Positions 9,291 through 16,824 of a stretch of DNA of 38,658 bases are shown here, piece after piece. A program made the position numbers and the translations under genes. The first letter of the stretch is position 1. Each line of letters begins with the position of its first letter. The notes under the pieces were generated by a model. That model had not been told where the DNA came from. It did no database searches and saw only the letters and a list, made by a program, of their open reading frames with translations. Origin of the DNA: a bacterium (GTDB taxonomy: Bacteria > Thermodesulfobiota > Thermodesulfobiia > Thermodesulfobiales > Thermodesulfobiaceae); contig JAJXTU010000008.1 of assembly GCA_021783475.1 (NCBI GenBank), forward strand, positions 1 to 38,658, given 5' to 3'.

Positions 9291-10766
9291 ATGTTAGAAA
9301 AGATTGATTTAAATAAAATTATGGGCAGAGAAGATTACAAGAAAGAGTTTGACAGCCTCAGTATAGAATTAGGCGCGCTTCAAAGAGAGGCAAGAGATTT
9401 GAAACTGCCAATAATTATAGTTTTTGAAGGTTTTGAGTCAGCTGGAAAGGGCACTTTAATAAATAAGTTAATGCTTCCACTTGATCCAAGAGGATATGAT
9501 GTAATAAAAAGATTCGAGTGCCCATCTGAAACTGATAACAGACCATATTTTTACAAATTCTGGAAAACTATCCCAAAAAGGGGAGACATAAGCATTGTAA
9601 ACGAGAGCTGGTACAGGGCTCTGTTATCAGATAGAGTCTTGAAAAAGACCTCTCCTGACGAGGTAGAATTTCTTTTAGATGAGACCGCATCCTTTGAGGG
9701 GCAGCTTGCTGCGGATGGTTATCTTATAGTAAAATTTTTCCTATATATTTCTAAAGAGGAACAAAAGGACAGAATAAAAAAATTGAAAAAAAATAAAGAT
9801 GAGTCCTGGAGAGTAACCAATGATGTTCTCAAATTACACAAAAAATACAAAAAGTTTCTTGATGCAGCAGAAATAGTTTTTGAGAAAACTGACACTGCTT
9901 TTGCTCCATGGACGGTAATTGAGGCTACAGATAAGCGTTATGCAACAGTAAAAATATTTAAAACTCTAATTGAGACAATAAAGTACAAAATTGAATTTAT
10001 AAAAGAAAAAAATGAATTGCCATCATTTGAGAGTTTTTTCCCCATAAATGATTCCAGCGTCCTTTCAGATATAGACCTGGACAAGTCGCTAACCTATGAA
10101 GAATATGTCGAAAAACTTCACCCGCTTCAAAGGGAAATACATGACCTTCAGTTCAGATTGTGGGAAAAAAAGATCCCGGTAATCGTAGCTTTTGAGGGCT
10201 GGGATTCGGCAGGAAAGGGTGGAAACATAAAAAGGCTTACCGAAGCAATGGACCCAAGGGGTTATACGGTAGTACCAATAGGCGCCCCAAACGAGTACGA
10301 GCTAGCACATCATTATTTGTGGAGATTCTGGCAAAACGTTCCAGAGAGTGGAAATATCGCCATATTTGACAGAACCTGGTACGGTAGAGTTCTTGTAGAA
10401 AGAGTAGAAAAGCTCTGCAGCGATTTTGACTGGCAGAGGGCGTATGGGGAAATAAAACAAATGGAAAAACAGTTCACGAATTTTGGAATAGTTCTTTTGA
10501 AGTTCTGGCTTCATATAGACAAAAAAACTCAGCTAGAAAGATTCGAAGAAAGAGAGAAAAATCCTTTTAAACACTGGAAAATAACAGAAGACGACTGGAG
10601 AAACAGAGGCAAATGGGATGACTATCTTCCCGCTGTAGAAGAGATGCTCATTAGAACCAGCACAGCTGATGCCCCATGGAACATAATAGAGGCAAACGAC
10701 AAGTACTTCGCAAGAATAAAAGTTTTAGAGACCTTTGTAAACAAAATAAAAGAAAAGTTAAATTAG
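9291..10766 (+). CDS. pap: Polyphosphate:AMP phosphotransferase (two-domain PPK2)
   Basis: This 491-residue protein is a tandem PPK2 enzyme that uses polyphosphate to phosphorylate AMP to ADP. The N-terminal PPK2 domain has Walker A GFESAGKGT (47-55), and the C-terminal domain has GWDSAGKGG (303-311) followed by the lid/Walker B motif DRTWYGR (360-366). The equivalent segment in the first domain reads NESWYRA (104-110), so the Asp and Arg are replaced. The first domain is therefore likely degenerate and the second catalytic, the known pattern for class II PAPs. AAGGAGG just before the ATG gives a strong start. It stands alone and ends convergent to the hlyD remnant. Its role would be energy storage and recovery from AMP accumulation. 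Confidence 0.9.
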   Translation: MLEKIDLNKIMGREDYKKEFDSLSIELGALQREARDLKLPIIIVFEGFESAGKGTLINKLMLPLDPRGYDVIKRFECPSETDNRPYFYKFWKTIPKRGDISIVNESWYRALLSDRVLKKTSPDEVEFLLDETASFEGQLAADGYLIVKFFLYISKEEQKDRIKKLKKNKDESWRVTNDVLKLHKKYKKFLDAAEIVFEKTDTAFAPWTVIEATDKRYATVKIFKTLIETIKYKIEFIKEKNELPSFESFFPINDSSVLSDIDLDKSLTYEEYVEKLHPLQREIHDLQFRLWEKKIPVIVAFEGWDSAGKGGNIKRLTEAMDPRGYTVVPIGAPNEYELAHHYLWRFWQNVPESGNIAIFDRTWYGRVLVERVEKLCSDFDWQRAYGEIKQMEKQFTNFGIVLLKFWLHIDKKTQLERFEEREKNPFKHWKITEDDWRNRGKWDDYLPAVEEMLIRTSTADAPWNIIEANDKYFARIKVLETFVNKIKEKLN

Positions 10767-10786
10767 CTTAATTAACGAAAATGTTA

Positions 10787-10816
10787 AAGGGCTAAATTAT
10801 CTGACCTTTAGCCCTT
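10787..10816. terminator. Hairpin between convergent pap and hlyD remnant
   Basis: AAGGGCTAAA (10787-10796) pairs perfectly with TTTAGCCCTT (10807-10816) across a 10-nt loop. It sits between the convergent ends of pap and the hlyD remnant, whose last codons form one arm. A T-run follows after about 8 nt on the + strand, and a T-rich tract follows on the - strand. A bidirectional terminator is the likely role. Confidence 0.5.
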
Positions 10817-11761
10817 CGTCAATGTTTTTTATAAAAGGGGATAAAAATAGTTCTATTATTCTTCTTTTGCCAATATTTATTTCTGCAAGAACGTTCATTC
10901 CTGGTTTTATTTTATATACTTTCCCCTCTTTAGTTTGTAACTGAGTTGAACTCATTTTTACATAAACAGGATAGCCATCAACTTTTAATTCTTTATCTTC
11001 AATACTGTCAGGACTAACCACCGATACAAAACCCTTAATAGTTCCATATTTCTGAAAATCATAAGTATCAATTTTTAAAACTACTTTTTGCTCTTCTTTA
11101 ACAAAACCTATATCTTTATTAAGAACCATAGCCTTTACAACAAGAGGAGTGTCTTCTGGGACAATACTTATAATTGGTTGCCCAGGAGTTACTACCCCTC
11201 CTGAAGTTTTTATCGCAATTATGTGCACATACCCATCTACAGGAGAAGTAAGCAATCTTTTGCTTTCTTTAAACTTAGCCGTAGTTATTTCTGATTTCAA
11301 AAGATTTTCTTGCTGGGCGCCAGAGCCTGCTTCTTCAAGCAGTTTTTCTGCAAAACCGCTCCTTATCGCCTCAATTTCCTGCCCTAACTCTTCTAACCTT
11401 ATAGCACTTTCTTCTATTTGACTGCGTTTTACTCCAATCTCCTTCTCTAAATTGAGCCTTTCTTTAACTTTATCCCGATATCTTGCCTCTGCAACAGCTC
11501 CAGCCTCAGCAAGAGCTTTTAATCTTTTTTCTTCTTCTGAAGAAATGCTCAAGAGCCTTTCAAGATTTTCTACCTCATCTTTAAGAGAAAGCATAGCCGA
11601 ACTGGTCTCTTCCATCTGTTTTTCTTTTTGTCTTAGACTCGACTCATAAGCTTATTTTTGAGATCTGTAGAGCTCTTTCTGTAACAAAGATTGAGGGTCA
11701 TTTTTAGAAACTTCAAAAGGTTTGCCAGTAAGTAGTGCCTCAACTCTCTTTTCACTCAAAT
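10797..11761 (-). pseudogene. HlyD-type secretion adaptor, N-terminally truncated, with in-frame stop
   Basis: On the - strand this reads as the C-terminal three quarters of an HlyD/membrane-fusion protein of a type I secretion system. It begins SEKRVEALLTGKPF, continues as a long coiled coil, then gives the returning lipoyl half (LTSPVDGYVHIIAIKTSGGV) and the beta-barrel (KAMVLNKDIGFVKEEQKVVL). Two lesions are seen. The N-terminal membrane anchor and first lipoyl half are missing, ending at the insertion-sequence edge at 11762. A TAA at 11652-11654 interrupts an otherwise continuous frame (ELYRSQK-stop-AYESSLRQ). A 272-codon frame from an internal ATG at 11615 survives but lacks the anchor. 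The adaptor cannot be functional as it stands. Confidence 0.8.
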
Positions 11762-11776
11762 TAACCCATCTTTACC
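11762..11776 (+). repeat. Candidate left terminal inverted repeat of the IS
   Basis: TAACCCATCTTTACC here is the exact reverse complement of 13821-13835. The HlyD homology stops immediately outside it. No target duplication is visible (outer flanks CAAAT and GCTTG differ). Confidence 0.5.
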
Positions 11777-11865
11777 ACCTATAGTCTAATAATGGCTTTG
11801 TAACAACATTAATTTTTTTCTATGGGGACTACAGGTTTTACTCTGTTACAAGCTTAGATACTTGG

Positions 11866-13674
11866 TTATTTTGATATACTCTTTCTTGCTACTGGCAGTG
11901 GATTTATTTCTAAAGCTTCATAGATTTGTTTTTGAAGTGGTTGTAGCTGTGTACATGAAGAGATATAGATTTGTTTATTATTTCTTGTTTTTAGAGCTAT
12001 TGTATTTAGTGTATAAGTAGATAATATTGTTCTTACAGTATTCCAGCTATAGTGTATGTCTTTACTTCTTAATTTGTATATAATTGTATTTAGCATATGG
12101 TACGCAAGTGTTGTGATAAATATGTGAGGTTCTATGCAATCTTCTTTTTGATGAAAGTTTGGTCTTAATCCAAGTTCACTTTTTAGATTTCTAAATGACT
12201 CTTCTACTCTTGTTAACATTGAATATAGATCTTTTATTTGTCCTTCATCTAAATCTGTTCTGCTTGTTCTAATGTAGCAAGAGCCATTAAAGCGCTTATT
12301 TATTTTTTCTTCTTCTAAAGAGTAGTCAATTGATTTAACTAAGTTGTCCTCTTGCTTTATGTCTATTGTATAAAAGCGAGAGACAAGAGAGTGCTTTTCT
12401 TTTAGCCTTGATATTTGTTCTAAAACTTTATCATACTTTTTTGGATGTTTGTTTTGTTTTATATGCTCTACTATAGTTTTTAGGTTCTTTTCAAAAGCTT
12501 CTTTTGCTTTTGACTTCATAGCTTCTTCTTTCTTTTGTCTTCCCTTACTCTGTACAAAGAGTATAGCTTCTTCTTGAACTTTACAGAGTGAAATAGTTGT
12601 TTGATCGTCTAATACCTTTTCTTCTTGAAACAATAAATCTTTAAAAGTATTCTTGTTTCTTGCAACGCATATATAGTCAAATCCTTTTTGTTTTATAAGC
12701 TCTATGTTATCTTCGCTTGCAATTCCTGCATCTATAGCTATGGTTGGTCTTTCTACTGAATAGCTTGAAAGAAAGTCTAATATAGAGACAAGCGTTTTAG
12801 GTTCTGATACGTTACCTTCAAAGATTTGGGTATGTTTTACAAATCCAAGGTTATCTATTACAAGACCTAAGGTAATTAAAGGACAATCATAACGTTTTTC
12901 TTTAGAATAGCCAAAAGATAACTTTTGGGCTTTACCTAAACCCTCAAAGTAAGTGTTTGTTAGGTCATAGAGTATTAGTGTTTCTTTTAGAGAAAACAAA
13001 TCCTTTTGTTTTTGAGATAGATAGTCTTCTATCTGATCTTTATAAGAGAATAGCTTATCTGATATCCTATATAAAGCATTTTGACTTATATGTTCAAATG
13101 AAGTAGATAGTAATACATCTAAAGCGCTTATGTTTTGTGCCCAGTATTTGGTAGCATGTTCACTGGATGGATAAATAAGTCTTGACATGATGGATAGAAT
13201 TGACAGATCAATATGGTCCTTAGAAAAGCCAAGAGTAGATAGATAATTATCAAGGCCTAATTCTTTTAACATTGATAATCCTACATATTCTGCACCTATT
13301 GTTTTTGTGTTTAAAGCTACAATAGATGATTCATCTACTTCTATGTAAGAGGGTTCTTTTTTGCTTTCTCTCTCCTCTGGAATATTATCTTCTTTTTTAA
13401 CTAAATTGTCCTTGATTATCAAAGAAGCAAAATACTTAGCAAGTTCTTTTAAATGACGTTTGGTGCTAAATAGCCTTTCAACTCCATTCAACTCATCTTC
13501 TATCAAGTCTGCTAATTCTTTATGGTCTTTTAGATCAATACTATTTAATTTCCCTAAGTCCAATATCTTTCTCTGTCTTGGACCACTTTGAGTTCTGTAA
13601 CTTTCCATTAGTCTAAAATAAACGTATACTTTATTAGAATCATTATTTTTCTTTTCAATTCGCTTGATAAACAT
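11866..13674 (-). CDS. IS1634-family (IS4-like, DDE) transposase
   Basis: The 602-residue protein appears intact. It has the DDE transposase pattern of the IS1634 group: first Asp in LYDLTNTYFEG (about 238-248), second Asp in TIAIDAGIASEDN (about 309-321), and Glu in LTRVEESFRNLKSELGLRP (about 507-525) with the Y/E-x-x-R-type spacing of IS4 enzymes. The N-terminal 100 residues are the family's basic region. The upstream region shows no Shine-Dalgarno sequence. A TTGAAT and a CATAAT spaced 17 bp lie so close to the ATG that the message would be almost leaderless. It is transcribed in the same direction as the genes it separates. Confidence 0.9.
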   Translation of the reverse strand: MFIKRIEKKNNDSNKVYVYFRLMESYRTQSGPRQRKILDLGKLNSIDLKDHKELADLIEDELNGVERLFSTKRHLKELAKYFASLIIKDNLVKKEDNIPEERESKKEPSYIEVDESSIVALNTKTIGAEYVGLSMLKELGLDNYLSTLGFSKDHIDLSILSIMSRLIYPSSEHATKYWAQNISALDVLLSTSFEHISQNALYRISDKLFSYKDQIEDYLSQKQKDLFSLKETLILYDLTNTYFEGLGKAQKLSFGYSKEKRYDCPLITLGLVIDNLGFVKHTQIFEGNVSEPKTLVSILDFLSSYSVERPTIAIDAGIASEDNIELIKQKGFDYICVARNKNTFKDLLFQEEKVLDDQTTISLCKVQEEAILFVQSKGRQKKEEAMKSKAKEAFEKNLKTIVEHIKQNKHPKKYDKVLEQISRLKEKHSLVSRFYTIDIKQEDNLVKSIDYSLEEEKINKRFNGSCYIRTSRTDLDEGQIKDLYSMLTRVEESFRNLKSELGLRPNFHQKEDCIEPHIFITTLAYHMLNTIIYKLRSKDIHYSWNTVRTILSTYTLNTIALKTRNNKQIYISSCTQLQPLQKQIYEALEINPLPVARKSISK

Positions 13675-13809
13675 AGATATATTATGAACGAAAAAGAGAT
13701 AAAATTCAATAGCTTAATATATTATGGGGGACTACAAATGAATTTAGAGAATAAAAATAGCTTTAAATCAACATTTATATATCAAAAATTGCCTATTTTT
13801 GAGGTTATT

Positions 13810-15300
13810 TTAGAAGTAAAGGTAAAGATGGGTTAGCTTGCCAGAATCAACCATAAACCTTGTAAATAAGTTTCCAAACATTGTATCCCATGCACTTAAC
13901 AAGTCCTGACCAGATGCATGTCTTATTCCATCCTGTACTTCGTTAGAGGTATATCCAGAAAACTTTTCTATTGCTCCAACCTGTTCATAGCTAAGGGTTA
14001 TTCCTTTATCAAAGTGAAGTAATCTGTTTTGCTTATCGTTACCGCTTAATATAGCCCAGCTTACGCCAAGCTCTTTATCCGTTATATTCTCAACTCCTGC
14101 CCATCTGAAGATAATCTTTTCAAAGTTGTCCTTTAGTTTTGTTATGTCTGTATCAGTTGTAGCTTCTTTTACCATGTTAAGAAGAGTTGTATCAAGGCTC
14201 ATGGCAATGGGTAGGTCTGGCATAAAGCCATATCCTTTTATCCAGGGAAGTCCCAGTATATCAGGGTTTAGCTGAACGTCTTTGTTGTAGTAGCTATACA
14301 ATCTATCCAGTGTAAGGTTTACGTCTGCTGCTTGAAGGATAGTGCCATCTTCCTTTTCTACTGAAGCTATTTGTGTTATCTGATTTCCATTTTGGGTTAT
14401 ATTAGTTCTCTGTGCATTAAGGCTAATTGACTTTATTCCGAGTTCAGAAAGGCTCTTTAGCTCTCCAGGTTCAGCTATGCCATCATTATTTGTATCCTGC
14501 CACAGTTTTAAGTCTTTAAAGATAGAATCAGATGAGTCCATCTTTCCATCTTTGTTTGTATCGTAAGATGATAAAGACTGAAAGCCAGAAGTAGAACTGT
14601 TACCAAACATCTCTGATATGTCGTCTATCTTTCCATTATTGTTTTTATCCAGGACTAAAAAGCCTTCATTATTTGTTATCCACCCTACTTTATTTGCAAA
14701 TCCTGAACCTGTTAGATCAAACATAGCTTTAGAGCTATTTATATCTGTAAGTCTTATTCCATTTCCACTAAGATCTATTACAAGGGGATCTGTATGAAGA
14801 AGGCCCTGACCAAGAAGACTTTGAACTGTTTTAGGGTAGATAGATCCAATATTTTGATTTGCCAACAACTGGATAAGTTCTTTATATGTGTTCCACATTA
14901 GTTGTTTACCAATTATTTGAGAACCAAGATAACCTCCAGCTACTGGTCCTAAAATAGGGATCTCTCCTAATAAAGATGTACCTGCTATCCCGCCTAACGC
15001 TTCACACATGGCTTCTCCTATTGCCTCTTCCTGCGACATCCCAGCATCCATGTTCTCCCTGACTTTTTCCCATGTAAACAGTATTGTAAAAGGGGTAAGA
15101 AGTCCTCTTAATGCATTAGTTTCCCATCTCGTATCTATTATGCTCTTTGATTCTCCATAAATAGTCTTTACTAATTTATCAGCTGCTGACTCAAGAGCAT
15201 TCGCAGAAGCTTCAGCAATGTCCATAGGTCCAACAGGAGAAGGTTCTGGTTGGCTGTTCTTTTTCTGATCTTGCTGGTCGTTCTTCTTCTGATCTGACAT
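13810..15300 (-). CDS. FrpC/RTX-like calcium-binding secreted protein, C-terminally truncated by the IS
   Basis: The 496 residues match the front of large RTX-toxin or 'iron-regulated protein FrpC'-type type I secretion substrates. After a Gln/Lys-rich N-terminus and a Gly-rich hydrophobic stretch (about 105-135), the family core DPLVIDLSGNGIRL appears near residue 172. Three EF-hand-like calcium loops follow: DKNNNGKIDD, DTNKDGKMDSSD and DTNNDGIAEPGE. Homology fades at RFMVDSG (about 481-487), and the last residues (KLTHLYLYF) are encoded by the IS end. Secretion signals of these proteins are C-terminal, so the product is probably not exported. The start ATG follows AAGGAG, which lies in the last codons of the upstream gene. 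A toxin role is not shown. Confidence 0.7.
   Translation of the reverse strand: MSDQKKNDQQDQKKNSQPEPSPVGPMDIAEASANALESAADKLVKTIYGESKSIIDTRWETNALRGLLTPFTILFTWEKVRENMDAGMSQEEAIGEAMCEALGGIAGTSLLGEIPILGPVAGGYLGSQIIGKQLMWNTYKELIQLLANQNIGSIYPKTVQSLLGQGLLHTDPLVIDLSGNGIRLTDINSSKAMFDLTGSGFANKVGWITNNEGFLVLDKNNNGKIDDISEMFGNSSTSGFQSLSSYDTNKDGKMDSSDSIFKDLKLWQDTNNDGIAEPGELKSLSELGIKSISLNAQRTNITQNGNQITQIASVEKEDGTILQAADVNLTLDRLYSYYNKDVQLNPDILGLPWIKGYGFMPDLPIAMSLDTTLLNMVKEATTDTDITKLKDNFEKIIFRWAGVENITDKELGVSWAILSGNDKQNRLLHFDKGITLSYEQVGAIEKFSGYTSNEVQDGIRHASGQDLLSAWDTMFGNLFTRFMVDSGKLTHLYLYF
13821..13835 (-). repeat. Candidate right terminal inverted repeat of the IS
   Basis: GGTAAAGATGGGTTA is the exact reverse complement of 11762-11776. 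It encodes most of the aberrant C-terminal tail (LTHLY) of the truncated FrpC-like protein, which is what an insertion junction would produce. Confidence 0.5.
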
Positions 15301-15306
15301 ACTTCA

Positions 15307-16578
15307 TCACTCCTTTATGAGTTTATGAAAGAAGGTACTACTAAAGGTAGGAAGAATTAAAAATTCACCTTCATTTCTTCCAGATACCTGAGCCAGGAAC
15401 TTAGCAAAGCGAACATTATCTTTGCCTTTAAACCTGGTTGTATATATATAGAAACCCTTACTATATCCTAAATATCCTATGCTAAATGGAATATTTTTTG
15501 CTTCTGTAATAAGCATACCCATATTGCCTATTTGATATTTAGCTCCTTTGTAGTATACCGATTTATCTCTTTGCATTGGAAAGGGTATTTTTACCCTCTT
15601 AGTAATCCTATCTCTATACACTTCTATTTGTTTTGTGTTCGTTAGATCTATTATTTTCCAGAGACTAATAATCGTACCAAGAGGGCCAAGAGTTACACAC
15701 AAAAAGCGGTTGAAAAGATTATCAACGCTACCAAGAGGAATAATTCCCAATCCCATCAGGGGTACAGGTAAAAAAAGAAAAAAACACAGCAGATAAAAAA
15801 GAACCAGAGAAAGAGTCCTGAAAAATGTATATCTTAGAACCATTACAGGTTCGTTTGTATCCATATCCTCTACTGCAACTTTCAGGATTTCAGAGGTTTT
15901 ACTGGAGTCAAAGATACCAGGTTGTTTTTCTGGGGATATATGCATGTTCTTATCTTCCTTCATCTTTGTAGGAGTAGTGTAAAACGCTATCATAAGAACG
16001 ATATAAAGGGATAAAAAGATGGCTAAAAAAAGAATATATGTTGTTATCTCATCCATACCTTTAAACAATAACAAAAGGAATAAGGGCAGTATCTGTGCAA
16101 TAGGATTAGCAAAAGCAAATATTCTGTAAAACACTACCTTTGTATATCTATACATTAGTTCAAAAGAAAAGCTTGTATACAAGATGCCAATAAGCCCAAG
16201 AATAGTAGCAAAATGTGCTAACCCTTTTAAAAAAGATAGTTGTAAGAAGTTATATCCAAATATAGTAATTGTACTTGCTATTTGAAATATCATTCCAATG
16301 AGAGCTTGACTAAAAATCTTAGAATTATTAAAGACTTTAGAAAATCTGTAAAGAGATATGAGGATGAAGATATATCCCATTATCTTTGCCATTATAGTGC
16401 CAAAGTTAAGAATAATATTGTTAAAAGTTAGCATACTTATAGCTAATAATATAGCTCCAATTGCCCCAAATTCCTTAGAAGAAGATAGATCTATATCTGT
16501 AGAACTTCCTCTTTCTGTTTCAAATTGACCTGTTCTTAAAGAACTTAAATACTTATTGTCTTTATCGTCTTCAAACAC
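15307..16578 (-). CDS. DUF996-like multi-pass membrane protein with C-terminal PH-like region
   Basis: This 423-residue protein has about eight hydrophobic segments. The N-terminal part (SSSKEFGAIGAILLAISML, then SLYRFSKVFNNSKIFSQALI) resembles the DUF996 family. A hydrophilic break at about 205-245 is followed by two more helices and a soluble C-terminus (about 315-423) rich in beta strands, which could be a bacterial PH-like domain. No catalytic motif is recognised. It starts with GTG after a GGAG-like sequence. Its TGA stop is 6 nt before the FrpC-like ATG, whose ribosome binding site overlaps the stop, so the pair is translationally coupled. A role in export, immunity or membrane anchoring of the neighbour is inference only. 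Confidence 0.6.
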   Translation of the reverse strand: MFEDDKDNKYLSSLRTGQFETERGSSTDIDLSSSKEFGAIGAILLAISMLTFNNIILNFGTIMAKIMGYIFILISLYRFSKVFNNSKIFSQALIGMIFQIASTITIFGYNFLQLSFLKGLAHFATILGLIGILYTSFSFELMYRYTKVVFYRIFAFANPIAQILPLFLLLLFKGMDEITTYILFLAIFLSLYIVLMIAFYTTPTKMKEDKNMHISPEKQPGIFDSSKTSEILKVAVEDMDTNEPVMVLRYTFFRTLSLVLFYLLCFFLFLPVPLMGLGIIPLGSVDNLFNRFLCVTLGPLGTIISLWKIIDLTNTKQIEVYRDRITKRVKIPFPMQRDKSVYYKGAKYQIGNMGMLITEAKNIPFSIGYLGYSKGFYIYTTRFKGKDNVRFAKFLAQVSGRNEGEFLILPTFSSTFFHKLIKE

Positions 16579-16692
16579 TCCCTCTCCTGCCCTTCCTTAG
16601 TAGATTCTAATGTAATTTTAATGCAGTTTTAATTATTTTAATTAATTAGTGGCATTTGTCAAATGTTATGCAGCCTTATGTGTGAATTATCG

Positions 16693-16704
16693 AATAACGT
16701 TATT
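16693..16704. repeat. 12-bp perfect palindrome
   Basis: AATAACGTTATT is a perfect palindrome with the size and symmetry of a dimeric regulator site. It lies about 115 bp upstream of the GTG of the DUF996-like gene. Confidence 0.4.
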
Positions 16705-16718
16705 GTCATTCTCGCAGA

Positions 16719-16758
16719 AAATATAAATTACTTTATTATAATAAAATAATTTATATTT
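16719..16758. repeat. 40-bp near-perfect AT palindrome
   Basis: AAATATAAATTA (16719-16730) mirrors TAATTTATATTT (16747-16758). The centre TTTATTATAATAAA is itself a perfect palindrome. Only the pair C16731/A16746 breaks the symmetry over 40 bp. There is no loop, so it may be a binding site or cruciform rather than a terminator. Confidence 0.5.
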
Positions 16759-16762
16759 GAAT

Positions 16763-16810
16763 ATTAACAAGAAATAAGATCACCATCGGTATCTCTTATT
16801 TCTTGTTAAT
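16763..16810. terminator. 17-bp stem hairpin downstream of the Lon-like gene
   Basis: ATTAACAAGAAATAAGA (16763-16779) pairs perfectly with TCTTATTTCTTGTTAAT (16794-16810) across a 14-nt loop. It begins 15 nt after the stop of the Lon-like gene. Position and stability suggest transcription termination or 3'-end protection, but no run of six Ts follows on the - strand. Confidence 0.55.
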
Positions 16811-16824
16811 AAGCCACGGTCTAA

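Larger units (their letters stand above)
11762..13835 (-). mobile_element. IS1634-family insertion sequence (about 2.07 kb)
   Basis: A full-length transposase lies between two 15-bp perfect inverted repeats (11762-11776 and 13821-13835). I take these as the element's ends because the HlyD homology ends at the left one and the FrpC-like homology ends at the right one. A second repeat pair, ATGGGGACTACA (11822-11833) and ATGGGGGACTACA (13724-13736), lies inside these ends in direct, not inverted, orientation. A tighter alternative boundary at about 11779-13736 cannot be excluded. Without a target site duplication, the simplest history is insertion plus deletion of adjacent DNA, removing the 3' end of the FrpC-like gene, any hlyB and the 5' end of hlyD. 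Confidence 0.7.
16579..16824. other. Palindrome-rich gap upstream of the FrpC locus
   Basis: This gap holds the three palindromes listed separately (16693-16704, 16719-16758, 16763-16810) plus an AT-rich stretch (16615-16665) that may contain the promoter for the DUF996-like gene. I see no open frame or RNA gene in it. Confidence 0.6.

Noticed and set aside
13738-13836. 33-codon + strand frame beginning ATG just after GGGGGACTACA
   Set aside because: It lies inside the right end of the insertion sequence, has no recognisable product, and its tail is the inverted repeat itself; most likely chance.
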